From positions 1 through 11,154 of the forward strand of contig JAGAKC010000260.1 of assembly GCA_017848155.1 (NCBI GenBank): a stretch of 11,154 nt of DNA. The letters run 5' to 3'. The notes under the pieces were generated by a model that had not been told where the DNA came from, ran no database searches, and worked only from the letters and a program-made list of their open reading frames with translations. The DNA is from Oscillospiraceae bacterium (GTDB taxonomy: Bacteria; Bacillota; Clostridia; Oscillospirales; Ruminococcaceae). Below, in pieces: positions 1-6,742 of this stretch. Numbering within the stretch: position 1 is the stretch's first letter; the number at the start of each line of letters is the position of its first letter. A program made the position numbers and the translations under genes.

Positions 1-803
1 GGACGCTGTACTACCAGCGGTTCGGCAGGGTCGATCATGCCTGCGATGGAGTGGATCTGCGTCGTTTCGATGCTTTCGGCGAAGGTTATCTTGGGCAGTA
101 TCGAGGGAATGCGTTTGGCGAGCATGGATTTGCCCGAGCCGGGAGGTCCCAGCATAAGTATATTGTGCGAGCCTGCGGCAGCCACTTCTATAGCCGCCTT
201 TGCGGTCTGCTGACCCATGACCTCTGAAAAATCAGCTGCATGTGCGGCAGCCTGCGATGAAGGTATGTACCGTTCCTCGGGAATAAGACCTGTTCCTTTC
301 GTCAGGAACTCAATTATCTGTGAAAGATGCTCCGCACCGTATATCTCTATCCCCTTGGCAACGGACGCTTCCTTTGCGTTTTGCTTTGGCAGGAAAATGC
401 GCTTTGCTCCGTTTTGTGCGGCGGTAAGCACCATGCTGAGCACGCCGTTTACAGGCGAAAGTGAGCCGTTAAGTGATATCTCGCCGATGAATACACTGTC
501 GTTCAGGTCGGCCTTAATAACATTGCTGAGCTTCATGAGCGCTATTGTTATCGGCAGGTCGAACATCGAGCCTATCTTCCTTACGCTTGCAGGGGCGAGG
601 TTTACCGTGACTTTACCGCCCAGCAGAAATCCCAGCTCCATATGCTCCAGTGCGGCACGTATCCTTGCCTTGCTTTCCTGCACTGCGACGTCGGGCATTC
701 CGACAATGTCGAATGATGGCTGTCCCGAGGACATGCTTGCCTCTGCGGTCACAGGGAATGCGTTTAATCCGAAAAGACCTACGCTTTTTATTTCGCTGAA
801 CAT
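1..803 (-). CDS. comM: ComM/YifB family AAA+ ATPase (magnesium chelatase-like), partial at C-terminus
   Basis: Reading the minus strand from ATG at 803 gives 267 codons with no stop before the window edge, so the C-terminal part is missing. The N-terminus (MFSEIKSVGLFG) and the stretch containing FDIVGMPDVAVQESKARIRAAL are typical of the ChlI-like N-terminal domain of ComM/YifB. A Walker A motif GPPGSGKS lies at residues 219-226, preceded by the family's VMGQQTAKAAIEVAAAG segment. Walker B and sensor motifs would lie beyond the edge. The start is supported by a CGGAGG ribosome binding site at 811-816. In naturally transformable bacteria ComM is a hexameric helicase that promotes branch migration of incoming DNA. 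The family is widespread in Firmicutes without proven competence, so the role here is inferred from homology. It is divergent from malQ. Family assignment is confident; physiological role is not. Confidence 0.93.
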   Translation of the reverse strand, partial: MFSEIKSVGLFGLNAFPVTAEASMSSGQPSFDIVGMPDVAVQESKARIRAALEHMELGFLLGGKVTVNLAPASVRKIGSMFDLPITIALMKLSNVIKADLNDSVFIGEISLNGSLSPVNGVLSMVLTAAQNGAKRIFLPKQNAKEASVAKGIEIYGAEHLSQIIEFLTKGTGLIPEERYIPSSQAAAHAADFSEVMGQQTAKAAIEVAAAGSHNILMLGPPGSGKSMLAKRIPSILPKITFAESIETTQIHSIAGMIDPAEPLVVQR

Positions 804-835
804 GGCTTTTCCTCCGCTTGGTTTATTTTGGTTAC

Positions 836-864
836 AGTATATCACAAAATGTCATAAAATACAA
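836..864 (-). promoter_or_regulatory. Predicted sigma-A promoter of comM
   Basis: On the minus strand, TTGTAT (859-864) is followed after 17 nt by TATACT (836-841), preceded by TGA, which makes an extended -10. It points to the comM start at 803 and leaves a leader of about 30 nt. Sequence match only. Confidence 0.6.
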
Positions 865-911
865 TACCGATGTTATAAACAGTAGTTTTTTGATGACAAG
901 AGAAAATAGTG

Positions 912-940
912 TTGTAATTGACGGAAAAAAATGATATAAT
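912..940 (+). promoter_or_regulatory. Predicted sigma-A promoter of malQ
   Basis: TTGTAA (912-917), 17 nt, then TATAAT (935-940) with an extended -10 TGA directly before it. It lies about 45 nt upstream of the malQ start. The same -35/-10 pair and spacing occurs at the cellobiose phosphorylase promoter (3118-3146). No obvious dyad lies in the spacer. Confidence 0.7.
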
Positions 941-985
941 GTGTAGTATAAAAGGACACATATTTCATGTAAGGAGTTGACATAT

Positions 986-2455
986 ATGCGCAGCTGCGGC
1001 ATACTTATGCACATAACAAGTCTTCCCTCCCCCTATGGTATAGGTACATTCGGAAAGGAAGCGGAGCGTTTCGCCGACTGGCTCAAGGAAGCAGGTCAGA
1101 AATACTGGCAGGTGCTCCCCATCGGACCTACGGGCTACGGGGACTCCCCGTATCAGCCGTTTTCATCCTTTGCGGGAAATCCGCTTCTTATCGACCTTGA
1201 CGAGCTTGTGGAAAACGGATACATCACAAAGCAGATGTGCGAGGAGGCGGACTACGGCGCTGACCCGTCGTATGTTGATTACGAAAAGGTGACCGCTACA
1301 AAGCTCTCCATTCTCCGTGAAGCATTCAGGAGCTTCACGGACGATGTGGGATATACATCCTTTGTGATGGAGGAAAAGGACTGGCTGGATGACTATGCTC
1401 TCTTCACAGCGTTGAAAGACAGATTCGGCGGAAAGCCGTGGACTCAGTGGGATGAGGATATAAAGCTCCGCATGCCTGACGCTATGTACAGACACAAGGA
1501 GGAACTTAAGGAAGATATCAGATTTGTAAAGTTCGTGCAGTATATCTTCTATCGTCAGTGGGACAGATTCCATCGCTACTGCAACAAGAACGGTATACAG
1601 ATAATCGGTGATATCCCGATATATGTATCGCCCGACTGCTCTGATGTATGGGCGCAGCCTGAGCTTTTCAAGCTTGACGAGCGCCGCAACCCTGCAAGGG
1701 TGGCAGGCGTGCCGCCTGATTACTTCTCAAAGACAGGACAGCTGTGGGGCAATCCGCTTTACAACTGGGACGAGATGGAGAAAACAGGCTACAAATGGTG
1801 GCTCAAAAGGATAGGAAAGTCCGCCGAATGCTTTGACATGCTGCGTATCGACCATTTCCGTGCATTTGACACTTACTATGCTATTCCTGCAGGACAGACC
1901 ACAGCAGAGCACGGTACATGGGAAAATGGTCCCGGCATGGCGCTTTTCACTGCCATCAAGAATGATCTGGGAGATGTGAATATCATTGCAGAGGATCTGG
2001 GTGACATCTTTGACAGCGTTAAGGAGCTGCTTAAGGACAGCGGCTTCCCCGGAATGAGGGTGCTGCAGTTTGGCTTTAACCCCGAAAACAATGACAACGA
2101 TCATCTTCCCCACCACTATCCCGAGAACTGCTGTGCGTACACGGGAACTCATGATAATGCCACCATAATGCAGTGGTACAAGGAAGCGGATGAAAAGACA
2201 CGTGCAATGGCGAAGCGTTATCTTATGCCCCGTCTGTTTGAGCGCATGAACATGTGCTTTATCAGAAATGTTTACGCATCTCCTGCAAGGCTTGCCATAA
2301 TCCCTATGCAGGATGTTCTGGGACTTGGCAAGGAGGCAAGGATGAATGTTCCGTCAACGCTTGGCGGAAACTGGGGCTGGCGCATGAAGCAGGGCGCTGC
2401 AAGTCCTGTCAAGGCCGCAAAGCTAAAAGACCTTGCGGAGACTTATTACAGATAA
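986..2455 (+). CDS. malQ: 4-alpha-glucanotransferase (amylomaltase, GH77)
   Basis: A 489-residue cytoplasmic enzyme that transfers alpha-1,4-glucan segments between malto-oligosaccharides, releasing glucose and making longer dextrins for phosphorylase action. The full length matches GH77 amylomaltases of about 500 residues. The catalytic residues fall in conserved motifs: nucleophile D289 in MLRIDHFRAF, acid/base E336 in IIAEDLGD, and D390 in YTGTHDNAT. The N-terminus (RSCGILMHITSLPSPYGIGTFG) and the GDIPIYVSPDCSDVWAQPELF segment are also typical of the family. ATG at 986 is chosen because AAGGAG lies at 971-976 with 9 nt spacing; an in-frame TTG at 977 overlaps the ribosome binding site region and is less likely. 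It has its own promoter, is divergent from comM, and converges with the Nudix gene. No defects are seen. Confidence 0.97.
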   Translation: MRSCGILMHITSLPSPYGIGTFGKEAERFADWLKEAGQKYWQVLPIGPTGYGDSPYQPFSSFAGNPLLIDLDELVENGYITKQMCEEADYGADPSYVDYEKVTATKLSILREAFRSFTDDVGYTSFVMEEKDWLDDYALFTALKDRFGGKPWTQWDEDIKLRMPDAMYRHKEELKEDIRFVKFVQYIFYRQWDRFHRYCNKNGIQIIGDIPIYVSPDCSDVWAQPELFKLDERRNPARVAGVPPDYFSKTGQLWGNPLYNWDEMEKTGYKWWLKRIGKSAECFDMLRIDHFRAFDTYYAIPAGQTTAEHGTWENGPGMALFTAIKNDLGDVNIIAEDLGDIFDSVKELLKDSGFPGMRVLQFGFNPENNDNDHLPHHYPENCCAYTGTHDNATIMQWYKEADEKTRAMAKRYLMPRLFERMNMCFIRNVYASPARLAIIPMQDVLGLGKEARMNVPSTLGGNWGWRMKQGAASPVKAAKLKDLAETYYR

Positions 2456-2462
2456 TAAAAGC

Positions 2463-2491
2463 GATCGCACGAGGTCTGCCCTCGTGCGATC
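2463..2491 (-). terminator. Convergent-gene hairpin terminator between malQ and the Nudix gene
   Basis: A perfect 11-bp inverted repeat (GATCGCACGAG at 2463-2473, its complement at 2481-2491) with a 7-nt loop sits between two converging stop codons. Read on the minus strand it is followed by GCTTTTATTA, a usable U-tract, so it looks mainly like the Nudix gene's intrinsic terminator. On the plus strand no T-run follows, so for malQ it is at best a weak or 3'-end-stabilising hairpin. Confidence 0.75.
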
Positions 2492-2494
2492 CTG

Positions 2495-2950
2495 CTATAT
2501 ACCGAATATTGAATAGGAGGCTTCGTCGGCGGTTTTGGGGATATAGCTGCTTTTTCTGAGCTCCGAATGTTCTTCCGAATATGCTGTCAGTATCTCTCTG
2601 CTGAGGTTAGTGATATCAGGGCGGCTGATGGCTTCTTTTACATCAAGCAGCAATACCTCATCGTTTTCAAAACCGTCAGACCTTGGCGTACCTGATATAT
2701 ATTCCATAACGAACACCACGCACCATTGTTCGGGCTTGAATTGTACGGTGATTATGGAGCTTGCCCTGGCGGTGACTCCTGTTTCTTCCAGTATCTCACG
2801 CTCTGCGGCTGTTGTGGGCAGTTCGTTTTCGTGCACATATCCGCCGGGGAGAAGTATCCTGTCCTTGGCATTTCCGTAGGTGTGCCGAACCAGCAGTACC
2901 TTGCCGTCTATCTCAACGATACCGCAAACGGTATAGTATTTGTTGTTCAT
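2495..2950 (-). CDS. Nudix hydrolase, substrate unknown
   Basis: A 151-residue protein with a full Nudix box, Gx5Ex7REUxEExGU, at residues 37-59 (G37, E43, R51 E52, E55 E56, G58). It should hydrolyse a nucleoside diphosphate linked to some other moiety, using divalent metal held by the REUxEE glutamates. The length is that of a single-domain Nudix protein with no extra domain, so the substrate (oxidised nucleotide, NDP-sugar or other) cannot be told. The C-terminal 40 residues after the fold are polar and unfamiliar. The start at 2950 is backed by AAAGGAG about 8 nt upstream. It has its own consensus promoter and a terminator directly after the stop. It lies between two glucan-metabolism genes but on the opposite strand, so no functional link is implied. 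Confidence 0.92.
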   Translation of the reverse strand: MNNKYYTVCGIVEIDGKVLLVRHTYGNAKDRILLPGGYVHENELPTTAAEREILEETGVTARASSIITVQFKPEQWCVVFVMEYISGTPRSDGFENDEVLLLDVKEAISRPDITNLSREILTAYSEEHSELRKSSYIPKTADEASYSIFGI

Positions 2951-2988
2951 GATGCGGCTCCTTTCATTATCGGATCTGAATTTCTGAT

Positions 2989-3015
2989 AGTATAACCAGT
3001 ATAGCCAGTATAGCT
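2989..3015. repeat. Three tandem 9-bp repeats carrying the Nudix -10 hexamer
   Basis: AGTATAACC (2989-2997), AGTATAGCC (2998-3006) and AGTATAGCT (3007-3015) are head-to-tail copies. Read on the minus strand each contains TATACT, so a -10 hexamer recurs every 9 bp in the promoter region of the Nudix gene. Confidence 0.85.
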
Positions 3016-3035
3016 TATTGAAAGATAATTGTCAA
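3007..3035 (-). promoter_or_regulatory. Predicted sigma-A promoter of the Nudix gene
   Basis: On the minus strand, a perfect TTGACA (3030-3035) is separated by 17 nt from TATACT (3007-3012). The start point would fall near 3000, giving a leader of about 50 nt that transcribes the other two copies of the 9-bp repeat. Confidence 0.75.
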
Positions 3036-3074
3036 CACTGTGTTTAGGTTTCCCAGAGGTGTGATATTTGATAC

Positions 3075-3108
3075 TTTGCACAAAAAAACTCAAAAAAATT
3101 TGTGCAAA
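3075..3108. promoter_or_regulatory. Large inverted repeat upstream of the cellobiose phosphorylase promoter
   Basis: A perfect 10-bp inverted repeat, TTTGCACAAA (3075-3084) and TTTGTGCAAA (3099-3108), is separated by 14 nt of A-rich sequence. It ends 9 bp before the -35 hexamer at 3118, a typical activator-binding position. It is not followed by a T-run in either direction, so a terminator is unlikely. The binding protein is unknown. Confidence 0.55.
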
Positions 3109-3117
3109 ACACCGCCC

Positions 3118-3146
3118 TTGTAATGTAAACGTTTTACTGGTATAAT
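3118..3146 (+). promoter_or_regulatory. Predicted sigma-A promoter of the cellobiose phosphorylase gene
   Basis: TTGTAA (3118-3123), 17 nt, then TATAAT (3141-3146) with extended -10 TGG. The spacer contains a dyad (separate entry). The leader, from about 3153 to 3216, includes a small GCCGA/TCGGC hairpin (3165-3169 with 3185-3189). Confidence 0.75.
3125..3137. promoter_or_regulatory. Candidate LacI-family-like operator in the promoter spacer
   Basis: GTAAACGTTTTAC is an odd-length dyad (arms GTAAA and TTTAC around CGT) lying wholly between the -35 and -10. The A-rich/CG/T-rich form resembles operators of LacI-family sugar repressors, though a strict even palindrome centred on CG is not kept. 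A bound protein here would block RNA polymerase, which fits sugar-inducible control. This is inference from pattern only. Confidence 0.45.
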
Positions 3147-3216
3147 AGAAGTACAAGCAAAACAGCCGAAGCGGCGGACTGCCCTCGGCAAATATAAATA
3201 AATGGAGGACAAACCA

Positions 3217-5610
3217 ATGAACTACGGTTATTTTGACGAGCTCAATAAAGAGTATGTCATCACCCGCCCCGATACTCCTTCCGCGTGGGCAAACTATCTC
3301 GGCTCCCCTGAGTACGGAGCTATCATCTCCAACAATGCAGGCGGCTACAGCTTTGTAAAGTCAGGCGCTAACGGACGTGTTATCCGCTACCGCTTCAACG
3401 GTGTTGCAAACGACCAGCCCGGCCGTTATGTCTACATCAAGGATGCAGAAACGAACGAGTACTGGTCTGCTTCGTGGGCACCTGTGTGCAAGCCTCTTGA
3501 CGCATTCAAGAGCGAGTGCCGCCACGGTACTGCTTACACAGTGATCACATCCGAGTATAAGGGCATCAAGTCCGAGGTATCCTACTATGTTCCCAAGGAC
3601 GCTACATACGAGGTATGGGCAGCTAAGGTGACCAACACAGACTCCAAGCCCAGAAAGCTTTCCGTTACAGGCTACTGCGAGTTCGTAAACGATCCCAACT
3701 ACGAGCAGGATCAGGTAAACCTCCAGTACACACTGTTCATCACACGCACATACTTCAAGGGCAACTATATCCACCAGATGCAGAACGAGGTCTACAATCC
3801 CAACAGCGGACGCTTCCTCGGTGTTGCACAGGCTAAGGCAGACGCATTCTGCGGTGACAGAGATTCCTTCGTTGGCAGCTACAGAAGCTACGCTAACCCC
3901 AAGGGCATCGAAGAGGGTCTTAAGGGCGACCTGAACTACAACACAAACTCCTGCGGCGCACTTCAGAGCGATATCGTTCTCCAGCCCGGTGAAACAAAGG
4001 AGCTTACATACGTTCTCGGCGGCGCAAGAACAGAGGCTGAGATCAGCGCACTTCTTGCAAAGTACGACGAAAAGGGCGTTGTTGAGAAGGAGCTTGCAGA
4101 GCTTAAGGAATACTGGCACAGCAAGCTTGCTAACCTGCAGGTAAACACTCCTGACAAGAACTTCAACAACATGGTAAATACATGGAATGCATACAACTGC
4201 TTCATCACCTTTATCTGGTCCAGAGCAGCTTCCTTCCAGTACTGCGGTCTCAGAAACGGCTTCGGCTACCGTGATACTGTACAGGACATCCAGGGTATCA
4301 TCCACCTTGCTCCTGAGATGGCTAAGCAGCAGATAATCTTCATGCTGTCCGCACAGGTAACCAACGGTGCAGGTCTGCCTCTCGTTAAGTACACTCACAA
4401 GGCCGGTCAGGAGAACCACCCTGACGAGGAGGACGAGAACACCGCATATGCAAAGGAAACAGGTCACCCCAGCTATCGTGCAGACGATGCTCTGTGGCTG
4501 TTCCCCACTATCTATAAGTACATTTCCGAGAGCGGCGACAGTGCATTCCTTGACGAGGAGATCTTCTATGCCAATGACGGCGAGAAGGGCACAGTATACG
4601 ACCACCTCAAGAGAGCTATCGACTTCTCCATGAACCACCTCGGCAACCACGGCATGCCTGCAGGTCTGCACGCAGACTGGAACGACTGCCTGCGCCTTGG
4701 CAAGAAGGGCGAGTCCACCTTCGTTGCATTCCAGCTGGTATACGCTATCAAGATCCTGCGCACATACGCAGTAGAGAAGAACGATACAGATTACATCAGG
4801 TACCTCGACGAGATCGGCGCAAAGCTGGATGAGATCCTTGCTGCATGCTGGAACGAGGACAGATGGATCCGTGGCTACAAGGAGGACGGAACTATTATCG
4901 GTCAGAGAACAGATCCCGAGGCATCTATGTGGCTGAATCCCCAGTCCTGGTCTGTAATCTCCGGCTTCGGTACAAAGGAGCAGCAGGAAGCAGCTATGGA
5001 CAGCGTTTACAGAGAGCTTAACACTCCCTACGGCGCAATGGTAATGTATCCGCCTTATGTAAACCATGGCTTCAACGGTGCGCTGATGCAGTGCTTCAAC
5101 AAGTGCACAAAGGAGAACGCAGGTATCTTCTCTCAGCCTCAGGGCTGGCTGATACTCGCTGAGTCCAAGCTTGGTCACGGTAACCGTGCTTACCAGTACT
5201 GGACAGAGGCAGCTCCCGCAACCTACAACGACAACGCAGAGCACAGAGTGCTTGAGCCGTACGTATACGGTCAGTTCGTAGAGGGTAAGGATTCTCCCTT
5301 TGCAGGACGTGCACACGTTCACTGGCTGACAGGTACAGCTTCCACTGTAATGGTAGGTACAACAGAGGGTATCCTCGGTCTTAACCCCGAAACAAAGGGT
5401 CTTGTTATCGATCCCTCTATCCCCTCCGAGTGGAAGGAATACACAATGGAAAAGACATTCCGTGGCAAGAGGCTGCACGTTACTGTTAAGAACCCCAACG
5501 GTTCCGAGCATGGCGTAAAGGCTGTTATCGTAAACGGCGAGAAGATCGAGGGCAAGCTTATCCTTGACTCCATCCTCAAGGCTGAAAACGATGTAGTTAT
5601 CGAGATGTAA
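3217..5610 (+). CDS. cbp: Cellobiose phosphorylase (GH94)
   Basis: A 797-residue cytoplasmic enzyme that splits cellobiose with phosphate into glucose and alpha-glucose 1-phosphate, saving ATP in cellulose use. The N-terminus (MNYGYFDELNKEYVITRPDT, then SNNAGGYSF and YRFNGV) and the length match cellobiose phosphorylases of about 800-820 residues; cellodextrin phosphorylases are nearer 980. The catalytic acid should be D490 in the HADWNDCL motif (W488, D490), and HWLTGTAS with T705-G706 fits the phosphate site. There is no signal peptide. ATG at 3217 is preferred over in-frame ATG 3202, because GGAGG at 3204-3208 sits 8 nt before 3217 and overlaps the upstream codons. Codon use is strongly biased (GGC, AAG, AAC, GCA), suggesting high expression. 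It has its own promoter with two dyads and its own terminator. Another beta-glucoside phosphorylase specificity within GH94 is possible but less likely. Confidence 0.94.
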   Translation: MNYGYFDELNKEYVITRPDTPSAWANYLGSPEYGAIISNNAGGYSFVKSGANGRVIRYRFNGVANDQPGRYVYIKDAETNEYWSASWAPVCKPLDAFKSECRHGTAYTVITSEYKGIKSEVSYYVPKDATYEVWAAKVTNTDSKPRKLSVTGYCEFVNDPNYEQDQVNLQYTLFITRTYFKGNYIHQMQNEVYNPNSGRFLGVAQAKADAFCGDRDSFVGSYRSYANPKGIEEGLKGDLNYNTNSCGALQSDIVLQPGETKELTYVLGGARTEAEISALLAKYDEKGVVEKELAELKEYWHSKLANLQVNTPDKNFNNMVNTWNAYNCFITFIWSRAASFQYCGLRNGFGYRDTVQDIQGIIHLAPEMAKQQIIFMLSAQVTNGAGLPLVKYTHKAGQENHPDEEDENTAYAKETGHPSYRADDALWLFPTIYKYISESGDSAFLDEEIFYANDGEKGTVYDHLKRAIDFSMNHLGNHGMPAGLHADWNDCLRLGKKGESTFVAFQLVYAIKILRTYAVEKNDTDYIRYLDEIGAKLDEILAACWNEDRWIRGYKEDGTIIGQRTDPEASMWLNPQSWSVISGFGTKEQQEAAMDSVYRELNTPYGAMVMYPPYVNHGFNGALMQCFNKCTKENAGIFSQPQGWLILAESKLGHGNRAYQYWTEAAPATYNDNAEHRVLEPYVYGQFVEGKDSPFAGRAHVHWLTGTASTVMVGTTEGILGLNPETKGLVIDPSIPSEWKEYTMEKTFRGKRLHVTVKNPNGSEHGVKAVIVNGEKIEGKLILDSILKAENDVVIEM

Positions 5611-5627
5611 TTTTTTCCGAGCAATAT

Positions 5628-5660
5628 TTTATCCCCCGTTCGTTTGGACGGGGGATATTT
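5628..5660 (+). terminator. Intrinsic terminator of the cellobiose phosphorylase gene; copy 1 of a duplicated hairpin
   Basis: A 10-bp stem (TATCCCCCGT at 5630-5639 with its complement at 5648-5657) and an 8-nt loop are followed by the T-rich TTTCTATTTTA on the plus strand. It begins about 20 nt after the stop at 5610 and its tail reaches the stop codon of the minus-strand XRE gene. Positions 5628-5656 are identical to 6743-6771. Confidence 0.85.
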
Positions 5661-5993
5661 CTATTTTAGTGAGTCTGCCATCGTTTGAAGAAGCTGAGAT
5701 AAAGCAGTGCGTTCTTGCGGTGATAGCTTATCTATGCAGTTGAGAAGCTGATGCTTTTGTTCACGTGGCTCGATAACGGTGGGGTTGGACTTTACGTCTG
5801 TAAGTCCTGCGATGTAATCAAGGCTTACATTATAGTATTTGGCGAGTGCTATGGCACGCTCAAATGATATTTCACTGCCACCTTTTTCGTAGACGGCATA
5901 ATATTGGTATGGGGTTCCAAGGTATTCGGCTATTTCGCGCTGGGTCCTGTCGTTGTCCTCACGCAGTTCTCGTATCCGTCTGTAGTATGCCAT
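5661..5993 (-). CDS. Small XRE (Cro/CI)-family transcriptional regulator
   Basis: A 110-residue protein with an HTH_3 domain over about residues 5-66: RIRELREDNDRTQREIAEYL, a recognition helix around T27-Y35 (TPYQYYAVYEKG), and the closing LAKYYNVSLDYIAGLTD. The C-terminal 40 residues (LLNCIDKLSPQERTALSQLL) look helical and may mediate dimerisation; there is no peptidase or sensor domain. The start at 5993 is supported by AAAGGA at 6004-6009. It is divergent from the TM2 gene, with a 145-bp shared region holding a palindrome on the TM2 gene's -35, so auto-control and repression of the neighbour are likely (inference). Codon use is more relaxed than in the adjacent cbp and metK genes. It may be chromosomal or a phage-like remnant; no other phage genes are seen. 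Confidence 0.9.
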   Translation of the reverse strand: MAYYRRIRELREDNDRTQREIAEYLGTPYQYYAVYEKGGSEISFERAIALAKYYNVSLDYIAGLTDVKSNPTVIEPREQKHQLLNCIDKLSPQERTALSQLLQTMADSLK

Positions 5994-6034
5994 GATATAT
6001 CATTCCTTTCTGTACAAAAAATCATAACATATTC

Positions 6035-6060
6035 ATTGGGTTTGACTTGACAAATCCAAT
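6035..6060. promoter_or_regulatory. Palindromic operator candidate over the -35 of the TM2 gene
   Basis: ATTGGGTTTG (6035-6044) and CAAATCCAAT (6051-6060) are inverted repeats matching at 9 of 10 positions, with a 6-nt centre. The -35 TTGACA (6047-6052) of the plus-strand promoter lies inside. Its place between a divergent XRE regulator and its neighbour is classical for an autoregulatory operator. Confidence 0.6.
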
Positions 6061-6075
6061 GTATTATGTTATAAT
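6047..6075 (+). promoter_or_regulatory. Consensus sigma-A promoter of the TM2-domain gene
   Basis: TTGACA (6047-6052), 17 nt, TATAAT (6070-6075), preceded by TGT as an extended -10. Both hexamers are perfect consensus, so the promoter should be strong unless repressed. The leader is about 55 nt and ends in an AGGAGG ribosome binding site (6126-6131). Confidence 0.8.
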
Positions 6076-6082
6076 CTGAATG

Positions 6083-6108
6083 CAAACCAACTATATAACA
6101 TGGGTTTG
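6083..6108. promoter_or_regulatory. Second inverted repeat at the TM2 gene transcription start
   Basis: CAAACC (6083-6088) and GGTTTG (6103-6108) form a 6-bp dyad with a 14-nt gap. TGGGTTTG (6101-6108) repeats part of the arm of the upstream palindrome (TGGGTTTG at 6037-6044). It starts about where the transcript should begin, so it could be a second, weaker operator. Confidence 0.4.
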
Positions 6109-6138
6109 TTGGTAAAAATATAAGCAGGAGGAAATAAA

Positions 6139-6591
6139 ATGGATATTAATAAACCAGACATTAATGCGCAAACACAGAGCGTAAATACTGCACAGTCAAT
6201 ACCTGCCCAGCAGCCTCAGTTTCAGCAGAATACGAAATTCTGTAAGCATTGTGGTCAAAGTATCCCGAGTGCTGCGGTCATTTGTACACATTGTGGATGT
6301 CAGGTAGAGGATATGCATAGTGGCGCTGCGGCGAATCAGCCTATCATAATCAACAACAATAATAACAATAATAACAACATGGTTGGAGTAGGTATGGTGG
6401 GCGGAAATCCCAAAAACAAGTGGGTATCTTTTTTCTTGTGTCTGTTTCTGGGGGTAGTTGGCGCACATAAGTTTTATGAGGGTAAGATCGGCTCGGGATT
6501 ACTGTATCTATTTACCGGTGGACTTTTCGCTATAGGTGTATTTGTCGATCTATTCACTATTCTTAATAAACCGAATCCTTATTATGTATAA
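6139..6591 (+). CDS. Zinc-ribbon and TM2-domain membrane protein, function unknown
   Basis: 150 residues in four parts. Residues 1-32 are a Gln/Asn-rich polar tail. Residues 34-53 are a zinc ribbon with C35, C38, C49, C52 (CKHCG and CTHCG). Residues 72-80 are nine consecutive Asn. Residues 94-142 are a TM2 domain with two membrane helices (about 96-112 and 118-141) and the family's GAHKFYEGK turn between them. No signal peptide is seen, so the ribbon probably faces the cytoplasm (inference). AGGAGG lies 7 nt before the ATG. The TM2 family has no well-established bacterial function. The divergent XRE regulator and the operator-like palindromes suggest that expression is tightly controlled. Confidence 0.9.
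   Translation: MDINKPDINAQTQSVNTAQSIPAQQPQFQQNTKFCKHCGQSIPSAAVICTHCGCQVEDMHSGAAANQPIIINNNNNNNNNMVGVGMVGGNPKNKWVSFFLCLFLGVVGAHKFYEGKIGSGLLYLFTGGLFAIGVFVDLFTILNKPNPYYV
6352..6378 (+). repeat. AAY trinucleotide run encoding poly-Asn
   Basis: Nine successive Asn codons mixing AAC and AAT join the zinc ribbon to the TM2 domain of the protein at 6139-6591. Copy number could vary by slippage without breaking the frame, though the mixed codons reduce that tendency. Confidence 0.9.
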
Positions 6592-6646
6592 AGGTGTCTT
6601 ATGTGTAAATGTCGTTGAAGATATCATTAAAATGTTTCCATAATAC

Positions 6647-6682
6647 AAAATTCCGCCCTGTTTTTTGATGGGGTGGAATTTT
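6647..6682 (+). terminator. Probable terminator of the TM2 gene
   Basis: A 12-bp stem with one G-T wobble (AAAATTCCGCCC at 6647-6658, GGGTGGAATTTT at 6671-6682) and a 12-nt T-rich loop, 55 nt after the stop codon. The terminal AATTTT acts as a short U-tract, and the A/T ends make it plausible in both directions. The 5' arm is repeated at 6881-6899. Confidence 0.65.
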
Positions 6683-6742
6683 GCATATCAAATGAAATAA
6701 CTGGTGTTTTTTGTCGAAGGTAGTATAGTTTTTATATCAACG

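Noticed and set aside
217..885. A 222-codon plus-strand frame at the left end
   Set aside because: It lies opposite the ComM reading frame, which has family motifs and a proper ribosome binding site; the plus-strand product shows no domain.
2989..3015. Short tandem repeats considered as a CRISPR or iteron array
   Set aside because: Only three 9-bp units with no spacers, no cas or replication genes nearby; they fit a promoter repeat better.
3361..5511. A 716-codon open frame on the minus strand opposite the cellobiose phosphorylase gene
   Set aside because: It is antisense to a clear GH94 gene. The product is rich in Cys, Val and Leu with no recognisable domain, and stops are missing because of the strong codon bias of the sense gene.
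6352..6378. AAY run considered as a phase-variation tract
   Set aside because: It is a trinucleotide run, so slippage would change Asn number but not the frame; it is not an on/off switch.
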